A stretch of DNA of 64,000 nucleotides from Wolbachia endosymbiont of Aedes albopictus (GTDB taxonomy: Bacteria; Pseudomonadota; Alphaproteobacteria; Rickettsiales; Anaplasmataceae), in contig NZ_CP101657.1 in assembly GCF_024804185.1 (NCBI RefSeq), positions 682,001-746,000 on the forward strand, given 5' to 3'. A program made the translations under genes and the position numbers. Numbering within the stretch: position 1 is the first letter of the stretch; each line of letters starts with the position of its first letter. Of the stretch, positions 1 to 8,340 are shown piece after piece. The notes under the pieces are model-generated. The model saw only the letters and a list, made by a program, of their open reading frames with translations, was not told where the DNA came from and ran no database searches.

Positions 1-707
1 ATTGCTTTTTGATCTACGGCCCATACAAAAGTCACACAATTTTCAGTGACTGAGTGCACCTTTAAGTCCTTAGTATTTATAAACAGCTTTCCATTTACCC
101 ATATTTTCCATGTATCGGGAGAAAGATATAAAATTGAGTCTAAACTTACTACCTTACAGTCGAAATTATCTGACACCTCCTCTTTTGCAGCTCTTGAAGA
201 CCTTAAATTGAACTTTTCCATTTCATTGACTATTCTATTAACTGGCTCTTCATCAAAAAAAATGCTTTTTACGTTACTATATTGTGACAAAACGTCAAAG
301 TCACTTTCCACTGCTTCTCTTATTATATCGTCCCGATCTGTATAGCTTAGTTTTTGATTATTAATAAAGAAACACTCTTTTGCACGCAAATTTGCTATAT
401 CAATAAAATCATCGATTTCTTGATTGCCAACTTTAAGAATACTTTCAAAATATCTTTTTTCTATCATCATTCCATACTGAGAATGATGACAAACCATTTC
501 ATCATCACCTTGTTTTTCTATATATACGCATAAATTTCCACTATTTAATCCTAATATTTTATGCTCAATAAAATCTTCATTGCCAATATATTGTCGGCAA
601 GAATACTCCTTACAAATTGCTATGCTTTCTATGATACCTTCACAACTGCAATATGCATTAACATTGGAAATGAGTAGCGTAAAAATAAAAAACAGCTTTA
701 TGTTCAT
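1..707 (-). CDS. Secreted/periplasmic protein of unknown family, C-terminus beyond window edge
   Basis: The frame is open from an ATG at 707 to the window edge (235 full codons), so the C-terminus is not seen. The first ~17 residues (hydrophobic, ending VNA) look like a Sec signal peptide. A Cys-rich mature start follows (CSCEGII...ICKEYSC). I do not recognise the family. The start lies 4 bp after the stop of the PilO-like gene, so this is probably the third gene of that operon. In pilMNOPQ loci this place is held by PilP or PilQ, but I see no lipobox and no secretin domain, so that identity is not supported. The coding frame shows no disruption, unlike its two operon neighbours. Confidence 0.7.
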   Translation of the reverse strand, partial: MNIKLFFIFTLLISNVNAYCSCEGIIESIAICKEYSCRQYIGNEDFIEHKILGLNSGNLCVYIEKQGDDEMVCHHSQYGMMIEKRYFESILKVGNQEIDDFIDIANLRAKECFFINNQKLSYTDRDDIIREAVESDFDVLSQYSNVKSIFFDEEPVNRIVNEMEKFNLRSSRAAKEEVSDNFDCKVVSLDSILYLSPDTWKIWVNGKLFINTKDLKVHSVTENCVTFVWAVDQKA

Positions 708-711
708 CACC

Positions 712-1319
712 TTATCTACTTAATATAGTATACCAATCAAAGACTATATTAACTCTCACTATCTCTATCATATTACCATTCAAAATTTGTTTCATAGTTG
801 CAGCATCAATATTTCTCTGCTTGTTTAAAATAAGAGATTTGATCATAACATAACCGGGCAGATTTGGAATAGACTGTAGAAATAAAAAAATATGCTTATC
901 GCTGATTGAACTTAAATTTAGGACCACTTCACTTTTTATTACTTTTGTGCGTTCACTTTTGTTGTGAAGCTCAACTTCTTCGGGTATAGAAATTGATATT
1001 TCAGGTTCTAATATATAGTACTTTTTATATAACTTGCTAAGCTCAAAATTTAAATTTGCAATGTATCTGCTACTGTGTAAATTTGAAGAGGAAATTTTTT
1101 CCATAAATCTAGGTTTTTATTTAGAACAACTTCCTTTTTTTGAATTCCAGTAATCTGTAAATTAATAGAATGTATTTTATCAATCGCAATTTGGTTTTTA
1201 TTATAAACTTTTTCGTTATAGATAACAACATATGTTAATAACCCTATTAATCCAACAGATAATAATAAATACGATATAAACTGAATTGTAGCTTTTCTTT
1301 TTAATTGAGAGATAGTCAT
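712..1319 (-). pseudogene. PilO-like inner-membrane assembly protein, frameshifted in an A-tract
   Basis: The gene is split into two overlapping frames: 1319-1050 (89 aa) and 1104-712 (130 aa). The N-terminal part has a short cytoplasmic segment, one membrane helix (residues ~14-33, LLLSVGLIGLLTYVVIY) and a polar helical stretch, which is the layout of PilO/GspM. Adding one A to the six-A tract (T-run at 1095-1100) joins the frames as ...LDLWKKISSSNLH... and gives 202 aa. The start is 4 bp after the stop of the PilM/N-like gene and the end is 4 bp before the next start, so they form an operon. The family call rests on layout and context, not on clear sequence motifs. The frameshift could be decay, a homopolymer sequencing error, or a site rescued by transcriptional slippage. 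Confidence 0.6.
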
Positions 1320-1323
1320 TAAT

Positions 1324-2761
1324 CTACATTGCCTCTCCTATTTCAACATCAATAGATAGATTTTGCCCTTTAGCAGCAGGTAAGTCAGAAATATTAATGT
1401 CATAGGTACGAAAATTATCGTTTAAATTTTTTCGTAGTTTCTCGTATTGATAGGAAATATTTGTACCGGATCGAAAATTAAACCTTAAAGTTGTGGTAAT
1501 ATAACTTTTTGCCTCATTATAATTCCATTCAAATGATCGAAGCTCTATACCTGGTACTTTTAACTTTTCTACATACTTAACTTGTGTAAGAGGAGAGTAT
1601 TCTATTTTTGATAAAATATTATTGATATTAATAAAATCATAAATTTCATCTATTTTTTTACATTATAGCTTTGGCTAAGTTTTGTTAATTGGTTATTTAA
1701 GGTGCTCTGCTTTGCGGATAAATTATTAGCGACACTGAAGTTTGAATACAAATTTAGCAAACAAAGGGCGTTAATTACAACTAAAACCAAAGCGAAGTAT
1801 AGAAAAATTTGAGGAGAGTTTAAATAAAGATAATTGAATAGATAAAATTCTTTAGTTTCCTTTGTATTAAAAATAGCTGCTAATTTATTCTTAAAGCTAT
1901 GAAACAAAATTATGGTATCACAAAAGTTATCTTTTTCACTTATAGCTAGTTCTGCTCCTAATAGTTTGCCTAACTCATATGGAGTTAATATGTTCACACT
2001 GTTCTCTGAAAAATTTATGACTGATAAACTAGCTTTAATATCTTCTGACACTATGATGCAAAGGTCGATAGGGTTATTTTTTCAAACCCGAACTTAGTTA
2101 AGGATCAAATAGTATCTTGCACTTCCTGATATATTCCACCAGCAATAATTCCTGGTAAATTATCATTAGTAAATGGTACTAAACGCGTAAATATCATTTT
2201 ATTCTCTTTAAGAACCACTTGTCTATAGCCTCCCGTTTTAGTTGCAGCAACTATAATTTTCCAATTATTAGGATCTTTATGTAGAATCTTTTTTGTTATA
2301 TTACTTATTTCTATAGGAAACATTAATATTCCCTTAAAGTTAGAGCCTATCTCAATAAACACATTCAACCAATATTCTACTAAATGCTTTGCTTTTGATG
2401 AAACAAGAAGATAGCACCAGTTTTGATTGAATTTGTTTGGCTTCTCAACCAAAAAAACTGAACCTATGTCATTATTACGAGAAAAATGCTCCATCTTTGT
2501 TTTTGCTGATAGATAGGCACTAATCTTGTTTGCCCTTGTAATAAACTGTAGCGAGTAATTTTGATCTGCATGATTAAGTACTAGGTATAAAGGTGCTTTT
2601 TTGTCTGACGAAAGACATGAAATTAAATCGGAAACTGCTTTATCGTTTTTGCCCTTAACAAAATACCTTTTATTTAAAGTGTTATTTTTAAAATATAGTA
2701 ACATTATGCCTTCTTCTCCAATAGAAAGCATAAACTTACTTTTGGATTTTGAACTCAACAT
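1324..2761 (-). pseudogene. PilM/PilN-like (GspL-like) assembly protein, broken by one stop and two A-tract frameshifts
   Basis: Three pieces line up in order. The first is 2761-2105 (218 aa), a cytoplasmic segment with a PilM-like stretch (VVLKENKMIFTRLVPF). The second is ~2090-1650, with a membrane helix (FLYFALVLVVINALCLL) followed by a polar helix. The third is 1650-1324, a PilN-like periplasmic end (VPGIELRSFEWNYNEAK). The lesions are an in-frame TGA at 2107-2105 (CGA to TGA would fit), a six-A tract at 2077-2082 and a seven-A tract at 1653-1659. Adding one A to each tract gives 1440 nt, exactly 480 codons. The restored protein would combine a PilM-like cytoplasmic domain with a PilN-like membrane/periplasmic part, as GspL does. 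This is the first gene of a three-gene operon. The family assignment is inferred from architecture. Confidence 0.6.
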
Positions 2762-2984
2762 ATTAACAAAACGTATACTTATCTAGAATTAAAAAGGCAA
2801 TTTATTGAAATTCATTAAACGTTAGAGGGAAATATTGTTACAAATTTTCGCAACAGCATTATTTATATTATAGTTTTTTTATAAAATCACTACTAATATT
2901 AAGTTATTTAAGTAATAGATTAAATTAATTAGAAAGATGTGCGTTATACTGGAACAGTTGTTATTTCGGATACAGAATTTAGAA

Positions 2985-4730
2985 CTAACCATTTGCTGAA
3001 GAGCGCTCATCTTCTGTGGTACTTGATGATGGAGCAACTAATTTGCTCAAAATCTCATCTTTTGGGCCCATAGCGTAAATAACACCATCTGACATGAGGA
3101 TCACCTTATCAACTACGGACAATAACGGTAGCTTGTGAGTGATGATAACAGTAGTAGTATTTTGCTTTCTTGCAATGCCAATTGCATTAATTAAGCATGC
3201 CTCTCCATTGCTATCTAAGTTAGCGTTTGGTTCATCAAGTACTAAAAGTTTTGTGTGACCATAAAAAGCTCTGGCAAGTCCAAGAAGCTGTTTTTGGCCG
3301 CCAGAGAGGGTTACTCCTCCAAGACCTCCTATTGTTGTATCATATCCATTTGGTAAGCTTAGTATTAGTTCATGTATTCCTGCAATTTTTGCTGCTTTGA
3401 TTATTTCTTCAGGATTTGGATCTGGTCTCATGCGAGCAATATTAGCTTTGATACTAGTGTTAAATAACTCAATATCTTGAGGTAAGTAGCCAACATAATT
3501 ACCAAAATTTTCTCGATTCCAAGTATATACATCAGCGCCATCTAGTCTGACTACACCAGATATTGGCTTCCATACACCAACAGTTAATTTTGCGATAGTG
3601 GATTTACCAGAAGCACTTGCACCAATCACACCTACTACGTCCCCTGGTTCTATAATAAATGATATTCCTTTTACTGTTGGCTTATTGCTTCCATAAGGAG
3701 TAAAAAATACTCTATCAAATTCCAATTTTCCTTCAGGTTCTGGTAGAGCCATTGTTTGCTCCCTTTTTGGCGATGTTAATATAAGTCTTTGTAGCCTTCC
3801 ATATGACATTCTAGTCTGATTTAAAAACTTCCAAGTATGAACCGCAGCGTCAAATGGTGCTAATACTCTACCCATTAAAATTGAAGCAGCGATAATGCTA
3901 CCAGCAGTTTTATGAGCTGTAATTGCAAGTAATGCACCTGTTCCAATCACTGATATTTGCAGAGTTGAGCGCAAAAATTTAGTGATTCCAGTAATTACAT
4001 TAGAGCGATTTTGTGCTTTAATTTGCATTGCTCGATTCTGATCATTTCGTTTACACCAATCAGAGACTATGAATTCTGACATGCCCATAGCTTCAACTAC
4101 TTCTGCATTTCTTGTTGCAACATCTATAGCATTGATATTCCGTATAGTTTCTTCGTTGGTTTCTTGTAATATTCGTTTAGTGGCAAGTTCATTCCATATT
4201 GCCATAGAGACTAATATAATAATTCCAGCAATAGCTATAAACCCCGTGGAGGTGTGTATCATGAAAATCACAACAAGGTAAATTAACGACCATGGAGTAT
4301 CAAACAGTGAGAATATACCATTTCCTGTAATGAAATTTTTTATTACCCCGAGATCTCGTATTGCTTCACCACTTGAAGTTGAGCTCTGCACTGATGTTAA
4401 TCTAATTGACCTTACTATCAGATCTGGTGTTGCAGTTTTATCGATCCAATCACCTATTTTTGCCATGGCTAAATATCGACAAGTTTCAAGCATTGCAGAA
4501 CATGCAAATGCAGATAAAGTGATAATTGTCAGCATAGTTAGTGTTGACACACTTTCGCTTGATATCACCCGATCAAGCACTTGAGAGGTATAAAGTGGTA
4601 GGAATAACATTAATAAATTGATTCCCGCACTAAACCAAAAGATGAACCAAAATGCACTTTTGCATTTTTCTAGACAAATATATAGAGTACTTTGCTTCAA
4701 TTCTTTTTTTATTGATGGCGTAATTTCCAC
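2985..4730 (-). CDS. Type I secretion system permease/ATPase (PrtD/HlyB-type ABC exporter)
   Basis: A 581-aa ABC half-transporter with an N-terminal six-helix membrane domain (residues ~25-300) fused to a nucleotide-binding domain. All ATPase motifs are present: Walker A GASASGKST (370-378), signature LSGGQ (475-479) and Walker B LLVLDE (495-500) followed by a D-loop and the H-loop histidine (IITHKL). PrtD-type exporters form homodimers and, with a membrane-fusion protein and TolC, export proteins in one step across both membranes. No partner or substrate gene is adjacent. A ~220-bp AT-rich gap separates it from the PilM/N-like gene, and about 270 bp lie upstream before the R1 repeat. The ATG start precedes a short cytoplasmic leader typical of the family. 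Confidence 0.92.
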   Translation of the reverse strand: MEITPSIKKELKQSTLYICLEKCKSAFWFIFWFSAGINLLMLFLPLYTSQVLDRVISSESVSTLTMLTIITLSAFACSAMLETCRYLAMAKIGDWIDKTATPDLIVRSIRLTSVQSSTSSGEAIRDLGVIKNFITGNGIFSLFDTPWSLIYLVVIFMIHTSTGFIAIAGIIILVSMAIWNELATKRILQETNEETIRNINAIDVATRNAEVVEAMGMSEFIVSDWCKRNDQNRAMQIKAQNRSNVITGITKFLRSTLQISVIGTGALLAITAHKTAGSIIAASILMGRVLAPFDAAVHTWKFLNQTRMSYGRLQRLILTSPKREQTMALPEPEGKLEFDRVFFTPYGSNKPTVKGISFIIEPGDVVGVIGASASGKSTIAKLTVGVWKPISGVVRLDGADVYTWNRENFGNYVGYLPQDIELFNTSIKANIARMRPDPNPEEIIKAAKIAGIHELILSLPNGYDTTIGGLGGVTLSGGQKQLLGLARAFYGHTKLLVLDEPNANLDSNGEACLINAIGIARKQNTTTVIITHKLPLLSVVDKVILMSDGVIYAMGPKDEILSKLVAPSSSTTEDERSSANG

Positions 4731-5000
4731 AATCTTCCTCTTAATTTGATTATATGCACCATATACAATTTTTATTACAAAAATATTAATAACGGTAGTT
4801 AGCCTGCTTTAAGTAAGTAAAATATTAATATATGTGAATAGGAAATATAAACAAAGAAGTATAGTTAATATTTCCTTCATTGCCTAATTCAAAATTGAGG
4901 TATCTGTTCAGGGGAGTGGCTAATGTGCAAATATTAAAGCAAAGTGCGTGACACACAGCTGTACGAACATTTGTTGTGCAAAGGCAATTTGCACAATAAA

Positions 5001-5034
5001 TGGTGTCATTCCAGTGCTTGACACTGGAATCCAG
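5001..5034. repeat. R1 palindromic repeat, left boundary of nuclease gene 1
   Basis: Palindrome with core CCAGTGCTTGACACTGG. It is the reverse complement of the copy at 5331-5363, so the two frame the GIY-YIG gene as terminal inverted repeats. It encodes the last residues (GFQCQALE) and the stop codon of that gene. Confidence 0.9.
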
Positions 5035-5320
5035 ATACGATTTCATCATATAAATCTTTCCATTCTTGATTTGTTTTTTCAATTAAGTTTATTTTCGATT
5101 TTCTCTGCCAGCTTTTTAGAAGCTTTTCTTTACTAATTGCTAAATTTATGTCTTGAAACTCCTCAAAGTAGACTAATTTACTAACATTGTACTTTGACGT
5201 GAAACCGGAAATGGCTTTGCTTTTATGCTCCCAAATTCGTTTAATTAAATTTGATGTTATACCTATATACAGGGTTCCATTTCGTTCACTTGCAAGTATA
5301 TAAACATAATAACTTTTCAT
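5006..5320 (-). CDS. Small GIY-YIG family endonuclease, copy 1
   Basis: A 104-aa single-domain GIY-YIG protein of the short UvrC-N-like type. It has YVYIL (the GIY half), LYIGITSN (the YIG half), the helix with the catalytic Arg (RIWEH) and the Glu-bearing segment (LVYFEEF). These are the expected metal-dependent nuclease residues, so it may be active. I chose the ATG at 5320. An in-frame ATG at 5380 would place the first 20 residues inside the repeat. The C-terminal tail is encoded by the R1 palindrome and its TGA stop lies in the palindrome. A close paralogue is at 6674-6964. Small GIY-YIG proteins of this type are often uncharacterised; the cellular substrate is unknown. Confidence 0.85.
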   Translation of the reverse strand: MKSYYVYILASERNGTLYIGITSNLIKRIWEHKSKAISGFTSKYNVSKLVYFEEFQDINLAISKEKLLKSWQRKSKINLIEKTNQEWKDLYDEIVSGFQCQALE

Positions 5321-5330
5321 ATATAGTAAC

Positions 5331-5363
5331 CTGGATCCCAGTGTCAAGCACTGGGATGACACC
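5331..5363. repeat. R1 palindromic repeat, right boundary of nuclease gene 1
   Basis: Palindrome CCCAGTGTCAAGCACTGGG with flanking GGAT and GATGACACC. It lies 10 bp upstream of the ATG of the GIY-YIG gene and in inverted orientation to the copy at 5001-5034. Confidence 0.9.
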
Positions 5364-5431
5364 ATTTGTTGTAAACTCACTTTTACTCTATGGTCTTGCC
5401 GCTATCCTGAACGGATACGAATTAAGAGTTT

Positions 5432-6439
5432 TTAATAACTTTCCAACTCCCACTTTGGCCTTGGTGCAAAATTAAGTGGATCTATATAATTCTTCTGTAA
5501 CCTTTCAATTCCTGCCCATCCAACCATTACTGCATTATCTGTACATAGGTTATTAGGGGGAAAAAATATATTTAAGTTTATGTGTTTTTTCAATTTCTCT
5601 CTCAAGAAATTATTTGCTGCAACTCCGCCGGTAATCACAAAGTCATTGATTTTGATATTTAAAGATTTGGCCATAATAATCGCATTACTAACCCTGTCCA
5701 GCAGTATGTCACTAATACACTCTTGAAACGAAGCACACATATCACACACATCTTGTTCGCTCATTTCGAGTTTCTGCACTAAGTTTTTTACTGCTGTCTT
5801 GATTCCAGAAAACGAAAAGTTACATCCAGAACGTTTTATCATTGCCCTTGGCAATTTAAATCTTGCACCATTGCCTTTTTTAGCTAACTTTTCAATTAAT
5901 GGCCCTCCGGGATAGCTTAAACCCAGCATCTTAGCAACTTTATCAAATGCTTCCCCTAACGAATCATCAAGTGTTTCTCCAAGTTTAATATATTTACCTA
6001 CATCTTGTGCAATTAAAAATTGACAGTGACCACCTGATATTAGTAGGACTAAAAATGGAAATGTTACCTCATGCAGCAACCTAATAACCAATGCATGCGC
6101 TTCTAAGTGATTCACTGCAATGAACGGTTTTTGTGCTACATGCGCAATTGCTTTAGCCATCATTGTACCAACTATTAGTCCACCTATGAGTCCTGGTCCT
6201 GATGTTGCTGCAATTGCATTGAGGTCACAAAAGTTAAGGTTAGATTTTTCCACGGCGCTTTTTATTAGACCACTTAAATGCTTCATATGAGCACGTGAAG
6301 CTATTTCAGGGATCACCCCACCGCGTTTTTTGTGTTCTGTTTGAGAAAGAATCTCGTGAGCAAGGACCTGCTTTTCACTATTTACAATCGCTACTGCAGT
6401 TTCGTCGCAGCTTGTTTCAACAGCTAAAATGGTTTTCAT
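5432..6439 (-). CDS. tsaD: tRNA N6-adenosine threonylcarbamoyltransferase TsaD
   Basis: A 335-aa protein of full family length (ASKHA fold). TsaD, with TsaB and TsaE, transfers the threonylcarbamoyl group to A37 of ANN-decoding tRNAs. The N-terminal LAVETSCDETAVAIV motif and the metal-binding histidines of AVNHLEAH (H111 and H115, the same numbers as in E. coli) are present, as are the GGVAAN and DNAVMVGWAG motifs near the C-terminus. The ATG at 6439 gives the canonical MKTILAVETS start. A perfect 16-bp hairpin lies 42 bp upstream. The gene sits between the two GIY-YIG/R1 units with no operon partner. Confidence 0.96.
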   Translation of the reverse strand: MKTILAVETSCDETAVAIVNSEKQVLAHEILSQTEHKKRGGVIPEIASRAHMKHLSGLIKSAVEKSNLNFCDLNAIAATSGPGLIGGLIVGTMMAKAIAHVAQKPFIAVNHLEAHALVIRLLHEVTFPFLVLLISGGHCQFLIAQDVGKYIKLGETLDDSLGEAFDKVAKMLGLSYPGGPLIEKLAKKGNGARFKLPRAMIKRSGCNFSFSGIKTAVKNLVQKLEMSEQDVCDMCASFQECISDILLDRVSNAIIMAKSLNIKINDFVITGGVAANNFLREKLKKHINLNIFFPPNNLCTDNAVMVGWAGIERLQKNYIDPLNFAPRPKWELESY

Positions 6440-6480
6440 GTATATTCGAACACTTTATTATAAAAACTATATCTTGAAAC

Positions 6481-6516
6481 GCTGTAGAAGTTAACTTTGC
6501 AGTTAACTTCTACAGC
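6481..6516. promoter_or_regulatory. Perfect 16-bp stem hairpin upstream of tsaD
   Basis: GCTGTAGAAGTTAACT is followed by a TTGC loop and the exact reverse complement. It is not R1 or R2. It could be a terminator-like structure, a leader hairpin for tsaD, or a further palindromic element; there is no clear U-tract in either direction. Confidence 0.75.
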
Positions 6517-6646
6517 TAAAAGATTTACCGACAACCGTCATTCCGCTGCTTGTTAGCTGATGAGATATCGCAAATGAATCTACAATCGTATGAACATTGC
6601 GCCATTGAGATGGAGCACTTTCTTGTTATTCCAGGTCTCCTCTCTC

Positions 6647-6674
6647 GTCATCCCGGTGCGTGACACTGGGATCT
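6647..6674. repeat. R1 palindromic repeat, left boundary of nuclease gene 2
   Basis: GTCATCCCGGTGCGTGACACTGGGATCT. It abuts the stop codon of the second GIY-YIG gene and is inverted relative to 6972-7000. Confidence 0.88.
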
Positions 6675-6964
6675 CACTTAGTAATTTCGTAATATAAATC
6701 ACACCAATTTGGGTTTTTTCTTGCAACTAAATTGATTTTCCATTCCCTTCTCCAACTTTTTAGAAGTTTTTCTCTATTAAGAGCCGAATCTACGTCTTGA
6801 AATTCTTCAAAATAAACTAATTTTTGTACATTATATTTCGACGTAAAACCGGGAATAACCTTGTTCTTATGCTCCCAAATTCGTTTAATTAAATTCGACG
6901 TAACACTTACATATAGAGCCTTATTGTGTCTACTTGCAAGTATATAAATATAATAGTTTTTCAT
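6674..6964 (-). CDS. Small GIY-YIG family protein, copy 2 (YIG motif altered)
   Basis: A 96-aa paralogue of the gene at 5006-5320, with most residues shared (YIYILAS, TSNLIKRIWEH, GFTSKYNV, LVYFEEFQD). The catalytic Arg (RIWEH) and Glu (YFEEF) are kept, but the YIG half-motif reads LYVSVTS instead of LYIGITS. The conserved glycine is lost, and activity may be reduced or absent. The ATG at 6964 matches the chosen start of copy 1. R1 palindromes lie immediately after the stop and 8 bp upstream of the start, the same arrangement as copy 1. The shared architecture suggests the gene and the repeats moved or duplicated as a unit. Confidence 0.8.
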   Translation of the reverse strand: MKNYYIYILASRHNKALYVSVTSNLIKRIWEHKNKVIPGFTSKYNVQKLVYFEEFQDVDSALNREKLLKSWRREWKINLVARKNPNWCDLYYEITK

Positions 6965-6971
6965 AAAATTT

Positions 6972-7000
6972 AGATCCCAGTGTCACGCACTGGGATGACA
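6972..7000. repeat. R1 palindromic repeat, right boundary of nuclease gene 2
   Basis: AGATCCCAGTGTCACGCACTGGGATGACA; inverted copy of 6647-6674, 8 bp upstream of the ATG. Confidence 0.88.
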
Positions 7001-7155
7001 GGAAGAGGAGACTGAGATGACAAATGTGAGTGCTGATGTAACAAATGTAAATGCTCGAATGACATCAATAGTTATATACATTTTATCACTAAACTAGACG
7101 TTCGTACAGCTGTGGAATGAATTGCGGTATGACGTAGGAAAACCTGCACTATAAG

Positions 7156-7893
7156 CTAATCATCATCTCCAAATATGGAGCTAATTTTTTTGCCCCCAGG
7201 AGAAAATTTATTAGTCCAATTGCTTTGCACTTTGGTTACGTCTTTAGTGGTGGTTTTATTGCTGTATTCCTTGATTTCCTTATCTATTCTATCCATCATT
7301 TGTGGATCCAGGCAGCTCTTTTTCCATTGATCAGTAGCAAGGAACACTTTGTTTAAATCTTGAGTGCGAATTAAGTATTCTTTATCCTTAGGATAAACCT
7401 CTTGTGCCCAAGCAAATAGCTCAAAATAGCGTGCAAATAATTCAGATGCACGTGATTTTGCAGTTTGATAAGCCTGTATCTCCTTAAATATAACTTGGCC
7501 GATAATTTTCTGCACAAGAATATTTGCTTGCTTTAGGTTCTGCTCGACATCTTGATAAACTTTATGGAGAAATTCCTGTTCCAAACTTAAGTTCAGTTCA
7601 TTTTCAACCATATGTGAAAGTTCGTGTACTATAATGTATGGGTTTGACTTCCTCAGTACAATAACATATCTATTTACACTGGAAGATTGAATTGTCTTAC
7701 ACATCCCCTCTTCCATATCCACTAATCCCTCTTGGTATATTTCAAATGAGAGCCTGTTTTGCTTTATTAGTGATAAAGTGAGGTTTAATGTGTTTCTAAA
7801 CTTCTCAAATTGATAGAGATACTCAATATATCGTATTACATTTTCACTGCTTCCTACTTTAGTCGCTTGTTTTATTAAATTCCTGATTAGCAT
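7156..7893 (-). CDS. HExxH-motif zinc metalloprotease-like protein
   Basis: A 245-aa protein with HELSHMVE at residues 90-97, a classic HExxH zinc site. It is followed ~55 residues later by ASELFARYFELF (E151, Y156, E158), which could supply the third ligand, as in gluzincin proteases such as the anthrax lethal factor family. There is no signal peptide or membrane helix, so the protein is cytoplasmic or exported by a non-Sec route. The C-terminal ~60 residues are Lys/Ser-rich and probably disordered, ending in GDDD. I do not recognise a named family. It is flanked by repeats and stands alone, as accessory or effector-like genes often do. The protease assignment rests on the motif and spacing only. 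Confidence 0.65.
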   Translation of the reverse strand: MLIRNLIKQATKVGSSENVIRYIEYLYQFEKFRNTLNLTLSLIKQNRLSFEIYQEGLVDMEEGMCKTIQSSSVNRYVIVLRKSNPYIIVHELSHMVENELNLSLEQEFLHKVYQDVEQNLKQANILVQKIIGQVIFKEIQAYQTAKSRASELFARYFELFAWAQEVYPKDKEYLIRTQDLNKVFLATDQWKKSCLDPQMMDRIDKEIKEYSNKTTTKDVTKVQSNWTNKFSPGGKKISSIFGDDD

Positions 7894-7975
7894 ACCTTAT
7901 TATTAAAGGAATTTTTTTTATACTCAAGAGCTATAAAGTGTTTTTAGGGAGCCTGATTGCATGGCTAAAGTAATT

Positions 7976-8340
7976 CATGTTTACTGATAACCGTCATAAC
8001 GCTAGCAAGCAGCGGGATGACGATTGTCAGGCCAGCGCCTCTATGATGTCATCCCAGTGCCCAGACACTGGGATCCAGGAAACTTACCAAGTAAATGTAC
8101 AATAAGAACTAGATTCCAGACTGGAATGACACCCTACTTAACCGTCATACCACCGCGGTATCTCTTAGCCGCTAACACGTAGCGGGATGACGAATTGCTT
8201 AACCTTCATACCACCACGAACCGTCATTCCGCTGCAGTATCTCTTAGCCGCTAACAAGCAGCAGACCGTCATACCGCAATTCATTCGCGGTATCTCATCC
8301 GCTAACAAGAGATCCCGCTGCGGGATGACGGTTGTCGTTT
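7976..8340. repeat. Cluster of R2 and R1 palindromic repeats
   Basis: Tandem units of the R2 family (cores such as CCGCTAACACGTAGCGGGATGACG and CGTCATACCGCGGTATCTC) with one R1 copy at about 8045-8080. No coding sequence is credible. The cluster runs straight into the ~320-bp element at 8341. Confidence 0.85.

Noticed and set aside
46-345. Plus-strand 99-aa open frame at the left edge
   Set aside because: It lies opposite the longer open minus-strand gene with a signal peptide (1-707), and its composition looks like an antisense shadow.
4825-5082. Minus-strand 85-aa frame overlapping the first R1 repeat
   Set aside because: No family match, built from repeat and AT-rich sequence, and it overlaps the GIY-YIG gene in another frame.
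7976-8340. Possible CRISPR array from regularly repeated units
   Set aside because: The units are self-complementary palindromes of variable length without unique spacers of fixed size, and no cas genes are present; the same holds for 50983-51500 and 60378-60890.
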